Origin: CAJQLB01 sp041392065
Lineage (GTDB): Bacteria; Bacteroidota; Bacteroidia; Flavobacteriales; Flavobacteriaceae
DNA length: 64,000 nucleotides
Reading direction: 5' to 3'
Assembly: GCA_041392065.1 (NCBI GenBank)
Contig: JAWKMU010000003.1
Span: forward strand, 434,001-498,000
Shown: positions 51,130 to 59,688 of the stretch, one piece after another
Layout: the number at the start of each line of letters is the position of its first letter
Position numbering within the stretch: position 1 is the first letter of the stretch
Notes under the pieces: model-generated
Told to the model about the DNA's origin: nothing
Databases searched by the model: none
What the model saw: the letters and a program-made list of their open reading frames with translations, nothing else
Position numbers and translations under genes: made by a program

Positions 51130-51524
51130 TGGCTACCATTTTTACTAAAATAATCAACAAAGAAATCCCTTGCTACAAAGTTGCAGAAACAGATGATTTT
51201 TTGGCTTTTCTTGATATTAATCCCAATACTAAAGGTCACACACTATGTATTCCTAAAGTTGAGGTAGATAAAATTTTTGATTTAGACAAAGAAACTTACA
51301 GAAACCTAATGGAGTTTTCCAGAACAGTTGCTATTGCTATAAAAAAAGCAGTTCCTTGTAAACGAATTGGCATGACGGTTATTGGTCTTGAAGTACCTCA
51401 CGCTCATGTGCATTTAATTCCGTTAAATTCAATGGATGATGCACGTTTTATTTCAAAAGAAAAACTAACTCCAGAAGAGTTTGAAACTACTGCTAAAACC
51501 ATTGCGAGTAACATAGAGCTTTAA
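51129..51524 (+). CDS. HIT-family hydrolase
   Basis: Histidine-triad nucleotide-binding protein of 131 residues, a likely cytoplasmic purine nucleotide (phosphoramidate or dinucleotide) hydrolase. The catalytic HAHVHLIPL motif is near residue 96-104. It is joined to greA by a TAATG overlap, so it is in the same transcript. It overlaps the convergent zinc-ribbon gene by 4 bp. Confidence 0.93.
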   Translation: MATIFTKIINKEIPCYKVAETDDFLAFLDINPNTKGHTLCIPKVEVDKIFDLDKETYRNLMEFSRTVAIAIKKAVPCKRIGMTVIGLEVPHAHVHLIPLNSMDDARFISKEKLTPEEFETTAKTIASNIEL

Positions 51525-51871
51525 CCAAAAATACCTAAAGTATAAAGTATAATGAATAGGATGATGATATCTAAAGATATTATTATCATCCAGGCTCTTT
51601 TTTTCAGTTTTAATGATTTTGGCTTAGGGTTAAAGGTTTTTTTGTGATACTCTACGATACGATCAATATCATCAGTCCAACGAGCTGGATAAATCGGAGT
51701 TTGACAAGTAGTACAATCTAAATGATGCTTGGTATTATTAGTTATAGATTTATAAAGATTAGTTTCTACAAATTCTTGTTTAAAGGATAATTTTAACCCT
51801 TCGTTAGAGTAGCATTCTGGGCAATTGTTATTTAATCTTACTGTTTTTAATGTAATGTATTGCTTTTTCAT
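51521..51871 (-). CDS. Small membrane protein with a zinc-ribbon-like N-terminus
   Basis: A 116-residue protein starting at the ATG at 51871 (MKKQYITLKTVRLNN), preferred over the longer frame at 51907. CPEC at ~20-23 and CTTC at ~56-59 could form a zinc ribbon, and a single C-terminal helix (MIIISLDIIILFIILYTLG) anchors it in the membrane. No family is recognised; its position near the histidine kinase gene (51971-53179) and HIT suggests, but does not prove, a shared role. Convergent with the HIT gene (4-bp overlap). Confidence 0.6.
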   Translation of the reverse strand: MKKQYITLKTVRLNNNCPECYSNEGLKLSFKQEFVETNLYKSITNNTKHHLDCTTCQTPIYPARWTDDIDRIVEYHKKTFNPKPKSLKLKKRAWMIIISLDIIILFIILYTLGIFG

Positions 51872-51970
51872 CTGTTTATAATAATTTTTTTTAAAAGTCA
51901 GATGCAATTCGCCATGTCATATTTTGGTTAGTATCAATCTTGTTGTTATGGCTCATTTCGTAATAAATGA

Positions 51971-53179
51971 TTAAGCTGTTAATTTCAATGTAATTTGAAT
52001 GGTTGTTCCTTTTTTAAGTTCAGAATTTAATACTTTTATTTTCCCTTGATGGTAATCTTCAATAATACGTTTTGAAAGCGATAAACCTAATCCCCAACCT
52101 CTTTTTTTGCTAGTAAATCCAGGTTCAAATATCTTTTTAAAACGAGCTTTTGGTATGCCTTTTCCTGTATCTGTAACTTGTACATAAACATTTTTATCAG
52201 AATGAGTTATAGCAATTTTAAGTTGCCCTTTACCTTTCATTGCATCAATAGCATTTTTTACTAAATTTTCAATGGTCCAACTGAACAATTGTGTGTTTAA
52301 ATTTACATATAAAGGATGTTCAGGAGCTTCAAACTCAAACTCAACGAGTTTTGATGATCGTACTTTTAAATAATCATAAGCGTCTTGGGTTGCCAGAATA
52401 ACATCAACTTTATCAAGTGTTGGTACAGAACCTATTTTACTAAAACGATCTGTTATGGTTTGTAGCCTGTTAATGTCTTTTTCAATTTCTTTTAAATAAT
52501 CCGGATTTACATGTTCCGAACGTAATATTTCTGTCCAACCTACAAGAGAAGATAATGGAGTGCCAATTTGATGTGCTGTTTCCTTAGCCATTCCTGTCCA
52601 TAATTTATTTTGTGATGCTACTTTAGTACTTCGATAAAAAAAGTAAGCTACAGCAGCAAATAATATAATGATGAGTACAAGTGCTAAAGGATAATATTTG
52701 AGTTTGTTGAGGAGTGGAGAATTTCCATAATAAAGCGTTCCAGAATATTCAGTACCTGAGCTTGAATCAGCAAAATTAAATTGTAAAGGAGTATTTTCAC
52801 TTTCGAATTTTGTTATTAATCGATCGAAATTTCTTGCAACAAAAACTGAATCAGACTTTATTTTAGCAGTGTCATTTATATTATCTTTTCCATTAATATT
52901 TCTATAACTAATTATTTTTTTTTCAGAGTCTAACAACAACATTGGTGTCGTTACAGTAGAATCCACAACAATATATTCTGCAACAACGTTCAAATCGGTA
53001 TCTGTAAAAATGTTTTTTGAAAATTCTTCGTAAGCAAAAATCCATTTCTCCATTTTTGCTCTTTCTTCAGCTTTAAAATGCTGAAAAAAATCGTAAGTAT
53101 TCCAAAGGATTAAAGAAATAATGACAAACGATGAAAGCACAATAATCCATCGTAAAATATTTTGATTTTTGGTTAGCAT
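51971..53179 (-). CDS. Orphan sensor histidine kinase
   Basis: A 402-residue membrane kinase with two transmembrane helices (about 10-27 and 170-190) flanking a periplasmic domain of ~140 residues. The HisKA dimerisation helix contains the phospho-acceptor His203 in ETAHQIGTPLSSLVGW, and the HATPase has NLVKNAIDAM, VQVTDTGKGIP and GWGLGLSLSKRII. No response regulator is beside it, so its partner is elsewhere. Signal unknown. Confidence 0.92.
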   Translation of the reverse strand: MLTKNQNILRWIIVLSSFVIISLILWNTYDFFQHFKAEERAKMEKWIFAYEEFSKNIFTDTDLNVVAEYIVVDSTVTTPMLLLDSEKKIISYRNINGKDNINDTAKIKSDSVFVARNFDRLITKFESENTPLQFNFADSSSGTEYSGTLYYGNSPLLNKLKYYPLALVLIIILFAAVAYFFYRSTKVASQNKLWTGMAKETAHQIGTPLSSLVGWTEILRSEHVNPDYLKEIEKDINRLQTITDRFSKIGSVPTLDKVDVILATQDAYDYLKVRSSKLVEFEFEAPEHPLYVNLNTQLFSWTIENLVKNAIDAMKGKGQLKIAITHSDKNVYVQVTDTGKGIPKARFKKIFEPGFTSKKRGWGLGLSLSKRIIEDYHQGKIKVLNSELKKGTTIQITLKLTA

Positions 53180-53277
53180 CTAAGAATTAAAATTTCAATT
53201 TTAAATATAATGTAATTATGTTAATATTATTGCGCAACTTGTTAGTAAAACTGTTTTTAGTTGCAAGTCTTATTGGT

Positions 53278-53285
53278 TAACTTTG
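53278..53285 (+). promoter_or_regulatory. -7 element of the flavin reductase gene
   Basis: TAACTTTG is a perfect TAnnTTTG, 17 nt before the ATG at 53302. Its -33 region is poor. Confidence 0.5.
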
Positions 53286-53301
53286 CGCAAATTTGTTATT
53301 A

Positions 53302-54171
53302 ATGACATCATTTGAACCTAAAGATCTTTCGGTACAAAAACTACATGGACTTTTGCTATGTGCTGTAGCTCCAAGACCAATTGCTTTTGCAAGTACTATT
53401 GATGCTGATGGAAACCCAAATTTATCACCCTTTAGTTTTTTTAATGTGTTTAGCGCAAATCCACCAATTTTAGTGTTTTCACCTGCGAGAAGAGTTAGTA
53501 ATAATACGACAAAACATACTTTAGACAATGTTAAGCAAATTAAAGAGTGTGTTATAAATGTGGTTAATTATGATTTGGTTCAGCAAGCATCATTAAGCAG
53601 CACAGAATATCCAGAAGGCGTAAATGAGTTTGAAAAGGCAGGATTAACCATGGTTAAATCTGATCTTGTTAAACCGTTTAGAGTTGGTGAATCACCTGTT
53701 CAGTTTGAATGTAAAGTGAATGAAGTCATTGCACTAGGTAATGAAGGTGGAGCAGGTAATTTAGTTATTTGTGAAGTTGTAAAGTTTCATATCACAGAAG
53801 AGGTTTTAAATTCAGATAACACCATAAGCCAAGAAGCTTTAGATTTGGTTGCTCGTGCAGGAGGAAGCTATTACACAAGAGCAAATAAAGGCTTTTTTGA
53901 AATACCAAAACCCTTAAGAACATTAGGAATTGGTGTTGATGCTTTGCCAGAAGACGTTAGAAATAGTATGATTTTAACAGGTAATGATTTAGGAATATTG
54001 GGTAATGTGGAAACTCTGCCAAGCAAGAAAAGTGTAAAACAGTTTATAAAAGAAGTAAGCGAGCATTATCCTGATATCACAAAAATGACACATCGAGAAA
54101 AACATAAAATAGCTAAGAATTATCTAAGTTTTGGAGATGTTGATAGTGCATTAAAACTATTATTAAGCTAA
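53302..54171 (+). CDS. Flavin reductase-like FMN-binding split-barrel protein
   Basis: A 289-residue protein of the flavin-reductase-like/split-barrel family. The FMN-binding pattern RPIAFASTIDADGNPNLSPF and SFFNVFSANPPILVFSPARR is clear, followed by the C-terminal part. Likely reduces flavin for a partner or acts as a stand-alone oxidoreductase; the partner is not evident. I use the ATG at 53302 instead of the TTG at 53293. Monocistronic. Confidence 0.88.
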   Translation: MTSFEPKDLSVQKLHGLLLCAVAPRPIAFASTIDADGNPNLSPFSFFNVFSANPPILVFSPARRVSNNTTKHTLDNVKQIKECVINVVNYDLVQQASLSSTEYPEGVNEFEKAGLTMVKSDLVKPFRVGESPVQFECKVNEVIALGNEGGAGNLVICEVVKFHITEEVLNSDNTISQEALDLVARAGGSYYTRANKGFFEIPKPLRTLGIGVDALPEDVRNSMILTGNDLGILGNVETLPSKKSVKQFIKEVSEHYPDITKMTHREKHKIAKNYLSFGDVDSALKLLLS

Positions 54172-54224
54172 CTTTGAAAAGTTTAAAATATTAAGGAGAG
54201 AATAAAAGATTTAAATAGATTACA

Positions 54225-54602
54225 ATGGAATTACAAGGAAGAATTAAACTAATTGGAGAAACACAAACTTTTGGAGCCAACGGTTTTCGTAAAAGAGAAG
54301 TTGTTGTAACAACTGAAGAGCAGTATCCACAGCATATAATGGTAGAATTTGTTCAAGACAAAACCGATTTACTTAACAGTTATCAGGTTGGTCAGCAAGT
54401 AAAAATAAATATCAACCTGAGAGGAAGGGAGTGGACCAACCCTCAAGGTGAAGTAAAATATTTTAACTCTATTCAAGGATGGCGTATTGAAGCATTACAA
54501 CAAGATACTTCAAATGGAGATATTCCACCTGTTCCACCAATGGATGCTTTTGAGCCAGCTGGAGATTTAAACGAAGACGATCACGACGATTTACCGTTTT
54601 AA
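54225..54602 (+). CDS. DUF3127 protein with an SSB-like OB fold and DDLPF tail
   Basis: A 125-residue protein with an OB-type beta fold (MELQGRIKLIGETQTFGANG, VGQQVKININLRGREWTNPQ), then a Pro/Asp-rich flexible linker and the final residues NEDDHDDLPF. The SSB of this genome ends GDDEDDLPF, and SSB tails of this kind bind repair and replication enzymes. The fold segment resembles SSB residues 72-92 (GDMVYIEGRLKTRKWQDDKG). DUF3127 has no established function; SSB-like action is inferred. The gene has its own terminator. Confidence 0.82.
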   Translation: MELQGRIKLIGETQTFGANGFRKREVVVTTEEQYPQHIMVEFVQDKTDLLNSYQVGQQVKININLRGREWTNPQGEVKYFNSIQGWRIEALQQDTSNGDIPPVPPMDAFEPAGDLNEDDHDDLPF

Positions 54603-54621
54603 CTTAGAAAATTATAGAACT

Positions 54622-54656
54622 AAAAGCCTCAACATAAATTTTGTTGAGGCTTTTTT
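54622..54656 (+). terminator. Intrinsic terminator after the DUF3127 gene
   Basis: AAAAGCCTCAACA (54622-54634) pairs with TGTTGAGGCTTTT (54642-54654), ending in T6. Confidence 0.9.
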
Positions 54657-54686
54657 ATTGCTTTAAAAATTGGTAATTTTCAAACC

Positions 54687-56063
54687 ATGAACATTACTAA
54701 AACCATTGAAACCATTTTCAGAAGGTATTTACCATCACCTTTTACCATTGCCATTCTGTTAACCTTGTTAACCATTTTTTTGTCTTTGTTATTAACAGAA
54801 CCTTCAAATAGTGAGAATCATTTACTTAACATATTATCGTTTTGGGAAGCTGGTATTTGGAATAACGATTTGCTGGTATTTGCCTACCAAATGATGCTTA
54901 TTTTGGTTTTGGGTCATGTGTTAGTACTTAGTAAACCTGCAAATAAGCTTATTGTAAAACTTTCTAAAAATGTAACAAGCACAACAAGTGCTGTAATATT
55001 AGTGAGCATAACAACTATGCTAGCAGCCTTTTTAAATTGGGGACTTGGACTCATTTTTGGTGCTATTTTGGCACGTAAAGTTGGTGAGTACGCGCAGCAA
55101 AATAACATTCCACTTAATTATCCATTAGTTGGAGCAGCAGGCTATGTTGGCCTAATGGTTTGGCATGGAGGTATTAGTGGTTCTGCACCAATTAAGGTAG
55201 CTGAAAGTAACCATATTGTAAGTTTTATGCAAGATGTTTCAACTCCAGAAATATTAAGTCAAATACCAGAGCATATAAGTTTTAATCAAACCATTTTTAG
55301 CTGGTGGAATTTAGTGTTATTTGCTGTTTTGCTTATCGTTGTTCCATTAGCGTTAAAACAAATTGCAAAAACTGCACAGCCAACCAATTTTAATTTGCAA
55401 ACCTATCATTTTGATACGCATACTTTAGAAGATATTGAAGGGGCAGAAAAATTAGATTATTCTAAAATTCTTGGAATTGGGTTTGGTATTGTGCTACTTG
55501 CAGCTTTTTTCTATCAATATTGGAGCAACTTAATAAGTTTGAATATCACACCAAATATGCTCAACTTTTTTATGTTGAGTTTGGCTGTTATTTTACACAA
55601 AAACTTTATTAATTTTTTAAATGCTTTAGAAGAAGCCATTAAAGGAACTTCAGGAATTTTAATACAGTTTCCTTTGTATTTTGGTATTATGGGAATCATG
55701 AAAAGTACAGGAATGGTTGTCATGATTTCAGATTTTTTTGTATCAATAGCAACAGAAACCACATTACCAATTTTTACATTTTTTAGTGCTGGATTAGTCA
55801 ATATATTTGTGCCAAGTGGTGGTGGTCAATGGGCAATTCAAGGACCAATAGTTATAGAATCAGCCTTACAGCTTGGTGTGCCTTTACCAAAGGCTATTAT
55901 GGCTTTAGCGTATGGCGACCAGATTACCAATATGCTTCAACCTTTTTGGGCTTTACCACTTTTAGGAATAACAAAACTCAAAGCAAAAGAGATTTTACCA
56001 TACACCTTAATTTTAATGATTGTTGGAATCATTGTTTATGTTCTTGGGTTATTACTATTCTAA
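54687..56063 (+). CDS. Short-chain fatty acid transporter (AtoE family)
   Basis: Inner-membrane permease of 458 residues and about 11-12 helices. Family-specific segments are visible: FAYQMMLILVLGHVLVLSKP, FLNWGLGLIFGAILARKVGE, GLMVWHGGISGSAPIKVAES, FVPSGGGQWAIQGPIVIESA and YGDQITNMLQPFWALPLLGI. AtoE-type proteins carry acetoacetate or short-chain acids such as butyrate. The stop is directly followed by the aat start codon, so both genes could be co-transcribed. Confidence 0.9.
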   Translation: MNITKTIETIFRRYLPSPFTIAILLTLLTIFLSLLLTEPSNSENHLLNILSFWEAGIWNNDLLVFAYQMMLILVLGHVLVLSKPANKLIVKLSKNVTSTTSAVILVSITTMLAAFLNWGLGLIFGAILARKVGEYAQQNNIPLNYPLVGAAGYVGLMVWHGGISGSAPIKVAESNHIVSFMQDVSTPEILSQIPEHISFNQTIFSWWNLVLFAVLLIVVPLALKQIAKTAQPTNFNLQTYHFDTHTLEDIEGAEKLDYSKILGIGFGIVLLAAFFYQYWSNLISLNITPNMLNFFMLSLAVILHKNFINFLNALEEAIKGTSGILIQFPLYFGIMGIMKSTGMVVMISDFFVSIATETTLPIFTFFSAGLVNIFVPSGGGQWAIQGPIVIESALQLGVPLPKAIMALAYGDQITNMLQPFWALPLLGITKLKAKEILPYTLILMIVGIIVYVLGLLLF

Positions 56064-56690
56064 ATGTATTTATTAACTGATAAAATTGAATTCCCTGATG
56101 TAAACCTTGCTTCTTCCGAAGGTTTGTTGGCTTATGGTGGAGACTTGTCAGTTGAAAGGTTAATATTAGCTTACTCCAAAGGAATTTTCCCATGGTACGA
56201 AAAAGGCGAACCCATTTTATGGTGGTCACCAAATCCAAGATTTGTACTTTATCCTGAAGATTTAAAAGTATCTAAGAGTTTACGCAAAACAATTAAAAAT
56301 AATGAGTTTCAAATAACCAAGAACAAAGCCTTTATGGAAGTAATGATTTCTTGTGCACAAGCAAAGAGAAAAGGACAAAGAGGTACTTGGATAACTCAAG
56401 AAATGATAGAATCATATTGTAAATTAAACGAATTGGGTTATGCAACATCTGTTGAGGTTTGGCAAGACAATAAACTAGTTGGAGGACTTTATGGAGTAGA
56501 TTTAAACAATGGCATTTTTTGTGGTGAAAGCATGTTTAGCAAAGTTAGCAATGCAAGCAAAGTTGGTTTTGTGACTTTTGTTAAAAATTCAAAATTCAAA
56601 ATAATTGATTGTCAGATATATACAAAACATTTGAAAAATTTTGGAGCTAAACATATTTCAAGGGACAATTTTATAAAATCATTAAATTGA
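56064..56690 (+). CDS. aat: Leucyl/phenylalanyl-tRNA-protein transferase
   Basis: Attaches Leu or Phe from tRNA to proteins with an N-terminal Lys or Arg, making them substrates for ClpAP (N-end rule). The 208 residues contain the signature FPWYEKGEPILWWSPNPRFV, GTWITQEMIESYCKLNELGY, GGLYGVDLNNGIFCGESMFS and LKNFGAKHISRDNF. Slightly shorter than E. coli Aat (234). Directly abuts the fatty-acid permease gene. Confidence 0.93.
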   Translation: MYLLTDKIEFPDVNLASSEGLLAYGGDLSVERLILAYSKGIFPWYEKGEPILWWSPNPRFVLYPEDLKVSKSLRKTIKNNEFQITKNKAFMEVMISCAQAKRKGQRGTWITQEMIESYCKLNELGYATSVEVWQDNKLVGGLYGVDLNNGIFCGESMFSKVSNASKVGFVTFVKNSKFKIIDCQIYTKHLKNFGAKHISRDNFIKSLN

Positions 56691-56752
56691 TAATAATCAT
56701 AGATTGAAAATAAAAATTTATAGATATTAGCAAAACGTAAGTGTAAAAGCAA

Positions 56753-57592
56753 ATGCTAACAAGAGAAGATTTTAATCATTACGAAGACAAAGAAAAATTT
56801 TTTCAGATTCTCAATGAAAAGATAGCTAAAGATGATCTGACGCAAATCATTGAAAAAGCTCAATACGAAAAAGAACTTTTACTGCTACAAGCAGAATTAG
56901 TAAACTTGCAGCGTTGGGTTGCTAAGCACAAAAAACGTGTCTGCGTTATTTTTGAAGGACGTGATGCAGCTGGAAAAGGTGGTGCGATTAGAAGGTTTAC
57001 CGAACACCTAAATCCTCGTTCGATGAGGGTTGTAGCTTTAACCAAACCTACAGAAGTAGAAAAAGGACAATGGTATTTTAGACGTTATATTAAAGAGCTT
57101 CCAGAGCCAGGAGAAATTGTTTTTTTTGACAGAAGTTGGTATAATCGAGCTGTAGTAGAACCTGTTATGGGATTTTGCACAGAAAGCCAGTACGAAAAGT
57201 TTATGGTACAAGTAACTGAATTTGAGCATATGCTTTATGAAGATGGTGTTGATATTATTAAATTTTGGTTCTCAATTACCAAAGACGAACAAGCCAAACG
57301 GTTTGAGTCAAGATTGAAAAACCCATTAAAGCGTTGGAAATTCAGTCCAGTTGATAAAGAAGGGCAAATACGTTGGGACGATTACACGTTTTACAAAGAA
57401 CAAATGTTTAGTAAAACGCACACCACTTTTAGCCCTTGGATTCTTATTATAACCAACAATAAAAAACAAGCGCGTTTAGAGAGCATTCGTTATTTGCTAT
57501 CTAAATTTGATTACGAAGGAAAACGAAAATCAGGATTAACTTTATTACGTGATCCAAATGTGGTGCAGCGTTATCATAGAGCTATAAAATAA
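56753..57592 (+). CDS. ppk2: Polyphosphate kinase 2, copy 1
   Basis: Short-form PPK2 of 279 residues. It phosphorylates nucleotides with polyphosphate (or the reverse). The P-loop EGRDAAGKGGAIRRFTEHLN is at ~68-87 and IVFFDRSWYNRAVVEPVMGF is the Walker B and lid region. RWKFSPVDKEGQIRWDDYTF and FSPWILIITNNKKQARLESI complete the PPK2 core. A second PPK2 gene follows after 7 nt. The exact nucleotide class (AMP or ADP) is not determinable here. Confidence 0.93.
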   Translation: MLTREDFNHYEDKEKFFQILNEKIAKDDLTQIIEKAQYEKELLLLQAELVNLQRWVAKHKKRVCVIFEGRDAAGKGGAIRRFTEHLNPRSMRVVALTKPTEVEKGQWYFRRYIKELPEPGEIVFFDRSWYNRAVVEPVMGFCTESQYEKFMVQVTEFEHMLYEDGVDIIKFWFSITKDEQAKRFESRLKNPLKRWKFSPVDKEGQIRWDDYTFYKEQMFSKTHTTFSPWILIITNNKKQARLESIRYLLSKFDYEGKRKSGLTLLRDPNVVQRYHRAIK

Positions 57593-57599
57593 TAGGAAA

Positions 57600-58406
57600 A
57601 TGACAGAAAGAATTTCGGCAAAAGACTTAAAACTATTAAACTCCAAAGGAGGTATTAAGCAATTTTTATTGGATGAAAACTACTCCATACCTAAAATACT
57701 TCGTTATGTTAAGTATGAAAACAAGTTAAAGGAATTACAGGAAGAGCTCATAAAGCTTCAAAAATGGGTAGGAGATCATGATGAAAAAGTAGTAATTGTT
57801 TTTGAAGGTCGCGATGCTGCTGGAAAAGGAGGTGCGATTAGAAGAGCAACAGAACACTTAAATCCTCGTGAGTTTAAGGTAGTTGCATTACCAAAACCAA
57901 CTGAAGACGAAAAAAGCCAATGGTACTTTCAACGCTATATTAATCATTTGCCCAAAAAAGGTAAAATTGTTTTTTTTGACAGAAGCTGGTACAATCGTGC
58001 TGTTGTAGAACCTGTTAATGGATTTTGCACTGATGAAGAATACCGCAGATTCATGAATCAAGTAAACGAGTTTGAACGAATGATTATTGAATCTGGCATA
58101 AGGCTCATAAAATTTTATTTTTCTATAACCAAAGAAGAACAAACAGAACGTTTTGATGAAATAAAAAAGAGCCCAATTAAAAAATGGAAATTTAGCGCTG
58201 TAGATTCAAGAGCATTAGAGTTATGGGATAATTATACTGAATATAAAACCAAAATGTTTGAAAAAACAAATACTGAATTGGCTCCATGGATTATTATTCA
58301 GGCAAATAGAAAAAGTAAGGCAAGAATTGAGGCTATTCAAAAAATATTAGAGCTAATCCCTTACGATGCCAAAGATTTAGAAGTTATAAAACCTTTTGAT
58401 TTTTAA
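57600..58406 (+). CDS. ppk2: Polyphosphate kinase 2, copy 2
   Basis: A second PPK2 of 268 residues in tandem with copy 1. It keeps EGRDAAGKGGAIRRATEHLN (~69-88), VFFDRSWYNRAVVEPVNGFC and KWKFSAVDSRALELWDNYTE. The two genes differ clearly in their N-termini and in helix residues, so they are an old duplication rather than a recent one. The two proteins could form a hetero-oligomer or specialise in different nucleotides (inference). Convergent overlap of 4 bp with tag. Confidence 0.93.
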   Translation: MTERISAKDLKLLNSKGGIKQFLLDENYSIPKILRYVKYENKLKELQEELIKLQKWVGDHDEKVVIVFEGRDAAGKGGAIRRATEHLNPREFKVVALPKPTEDEKSQWYFQRYINHLPKKGKIVFFDRSWYNRAVVEPVNGFCTDEEYRRFMNQVNEFERMIIESGIRLIKFYFSITKEEQTERFDEIKKSPIKKWKFSAVDSRALELWDNYTEYKTKMFEKTNTELAPWIIIQANRKSKARIEAIQKILELIPYDAKDLEVIKPFDF

Positions 58407-58969
58407 ACTTCATTATACCTAAAACAAGTTACTTCATGGTCATTAACCATTCCAGTGGCTTGCATATGTGCATATATTACAGTGGTGCCAACAAATTTAA
58501 ACCCTCGTTTCTTTAAATCTTTACTTATAGTATCGCTTAAAGGTGTATTTGCTGGAGCATTTTTGTAATAAGTAATTGAATTTTTTATAGGTTTACCATC
58601 AGTAAAATTCCAAATATAACTACTAAAGCTCCCAAATTCATCTTGAATTTTCATAAAAGCTTGAGCATTAGTAATAGTTGCTTTTATCTTTAATTTATTT
58701 CTAATAATTCCGGTATCCTTAAGTAGTTTACTTATTTTAACTTCATCATATTTGGCAATCTTTTTATAATCAAAATCATCCAACGCTTTTCTAAAATTTT
58801 CTCGTTTACGCAAAATGGTTATCCAGCTCAATCCAGCCTGAAAGGTCTCAAGAATTAAAAATTCAAAAAGTTTAGCATCTTCATAAACTGGAACTCCCCA
58901 TTCTGTGTCATGGTAGGTTTCGTAAAGTGTATCGCCAATACACCAACCACATCTTTTTTTATCATCCAT
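58403..58969 (-). CDS. tag: DNA-3-methyladenine glycosylase I
   Basis: Removes 3-methyladenine from DNA in base-excision repair. The 188 residues begin MDDKKRCGWCIGDTLYETYH with the zinc ligands Cys and His of Tag and DTEWGVP, and end NDHEVTCFRYNEV, which supplies the second His and Cys. LETFQAGLSWITILRKRENF is the catalytic region. Its 3' end overlaps ppk2 copy 2. It is divergent from the thioredoxin-like gene over a 101-nt spacer with a palindrome. Confidence 0.94.
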   Translation of the reverse strand: MDDKKRCGWCIGDTLYETYHDTEWGVPVYEDAKLFEFLILETFQAGLSWITILRKRENFRKALDDFDYKKIAKYDEVKISKLLKDTGIIRNKLKIKATITNAQAFMKIQDEFGSFSSYIWNFTDGKPIKNSITYYKNAPANTPLSDTISKDLKKRGFKFVGTTVIYAHMQATGMVNDHEVTCFRYNEV

Positions 58970-59005
58970 AAAATTGAGTAAGGTTTTTAGGTAAAATAAG
59001 GCTCA

Positions 59006-59023
59006 TTATGACAAAAGTCATAA
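59006..59023. promoter_or_regulatory. Palindromic operator candidate between tag and the thioredoxin-like gene
   Basis: TTATGAC-AAAA-GTCATAA is a perfect 7-bp inverted repeat with a 4-nt centre, in a divergent intergenic region. The spacing matches Crp/Fnr-family sites (ATGAC-N4-GTCAT type half-sites), so a Crp/Fnr-like regulator is a possible binder. Confidence 0.5.
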
Positions 59024-59070
59024 AATAAAGCTCATCGAGATATTAGTTTTATTCATTAAAATTACAATTT

Positions 59071-59688
59071 ATGAAACAAATTATAAAAGAAAGTTTAGAC
59101 AACAGTATAGATTATAGTGATTTTAAAAGGTTAATGCAAAAAATGGTTTTAAATAGGCATACCACTGGAAATGATGTTACAGAAGCCTACATAAATTACA
59201 CGTTACTAAATGAAAAACGAATGAGCAGATGGGACAAAAAAATTGAAATTGACCGATACCATTTAGCTAAAATAGAAAACTTCAACACAAAAATTATTTG
59301 GTTAGTTATTACTGAAAGTTGGTGTGGAGATGCAGCACACTTATTACCTGTTATGAATAAAATTGCAGAATTAAATCCAAAAATTAACCTTAGAATTGTA
59401 TTAAGAGATGATAACGATGCTTTAATGAAAATGTTTCTTACCAATGGAAGTAAATCTATACCTAAACTTATTATGATAGATGCAGAAAATCATAATATTT
59501 TAGGTGTTTATGGTCCAAGACCAAGCATAGCAACAAAAATGGTTGATGATTATAAAGAGGAACACGGCAAGTTAACACCAGAATTTAAAGAAGATTTACA
59601 ACGTTGGTACAATAAAGATAAAGGCAAAACTACAATTAAAGATTTAACAGAAATGTTAGAAAAGCACGCGCTTAGTTTTTCCCTTTAA
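59071..59688 (+). CDS. Thioredoxin-like cytoplasmic protein
   Basis: A 205-residue protein with a thioredoxin-like centre: WLVITESWCGDAAHLLPVMN, with a single redox Cys (W-C-G-D) at about residue 88, and the cis-Pro loop SIPKLIMID at ~130. It has no signal peptide, so it is probably cytoplasmic. The second active-site Cys is replaced by Asp-Ala, so it would not work as a normal disulfide reductase. Function unknown; stress-related or redox-sensing use is possible. Convergent overlap of 17 bp with the TonB-like gene. Confidence 0.82.
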   Translation: MKQIIKESLDNSIDYSDFKRLMQKMVLNRHTTGNDVTEAYINYTLLNEKRMSRWDKKIEIDRYHLAKIENFNTKIIWLVITESWCGDAAHLLPVMNKIAELNPKINLRIVLRDDNDALMKMFLTNGSKSIPKLIMIDAENHNILGVYGPRPSIATKMVDDYKEEHGKLTPEFKEDLQRWYNKDKGKTTIKDLTEMLEKHALSFSL

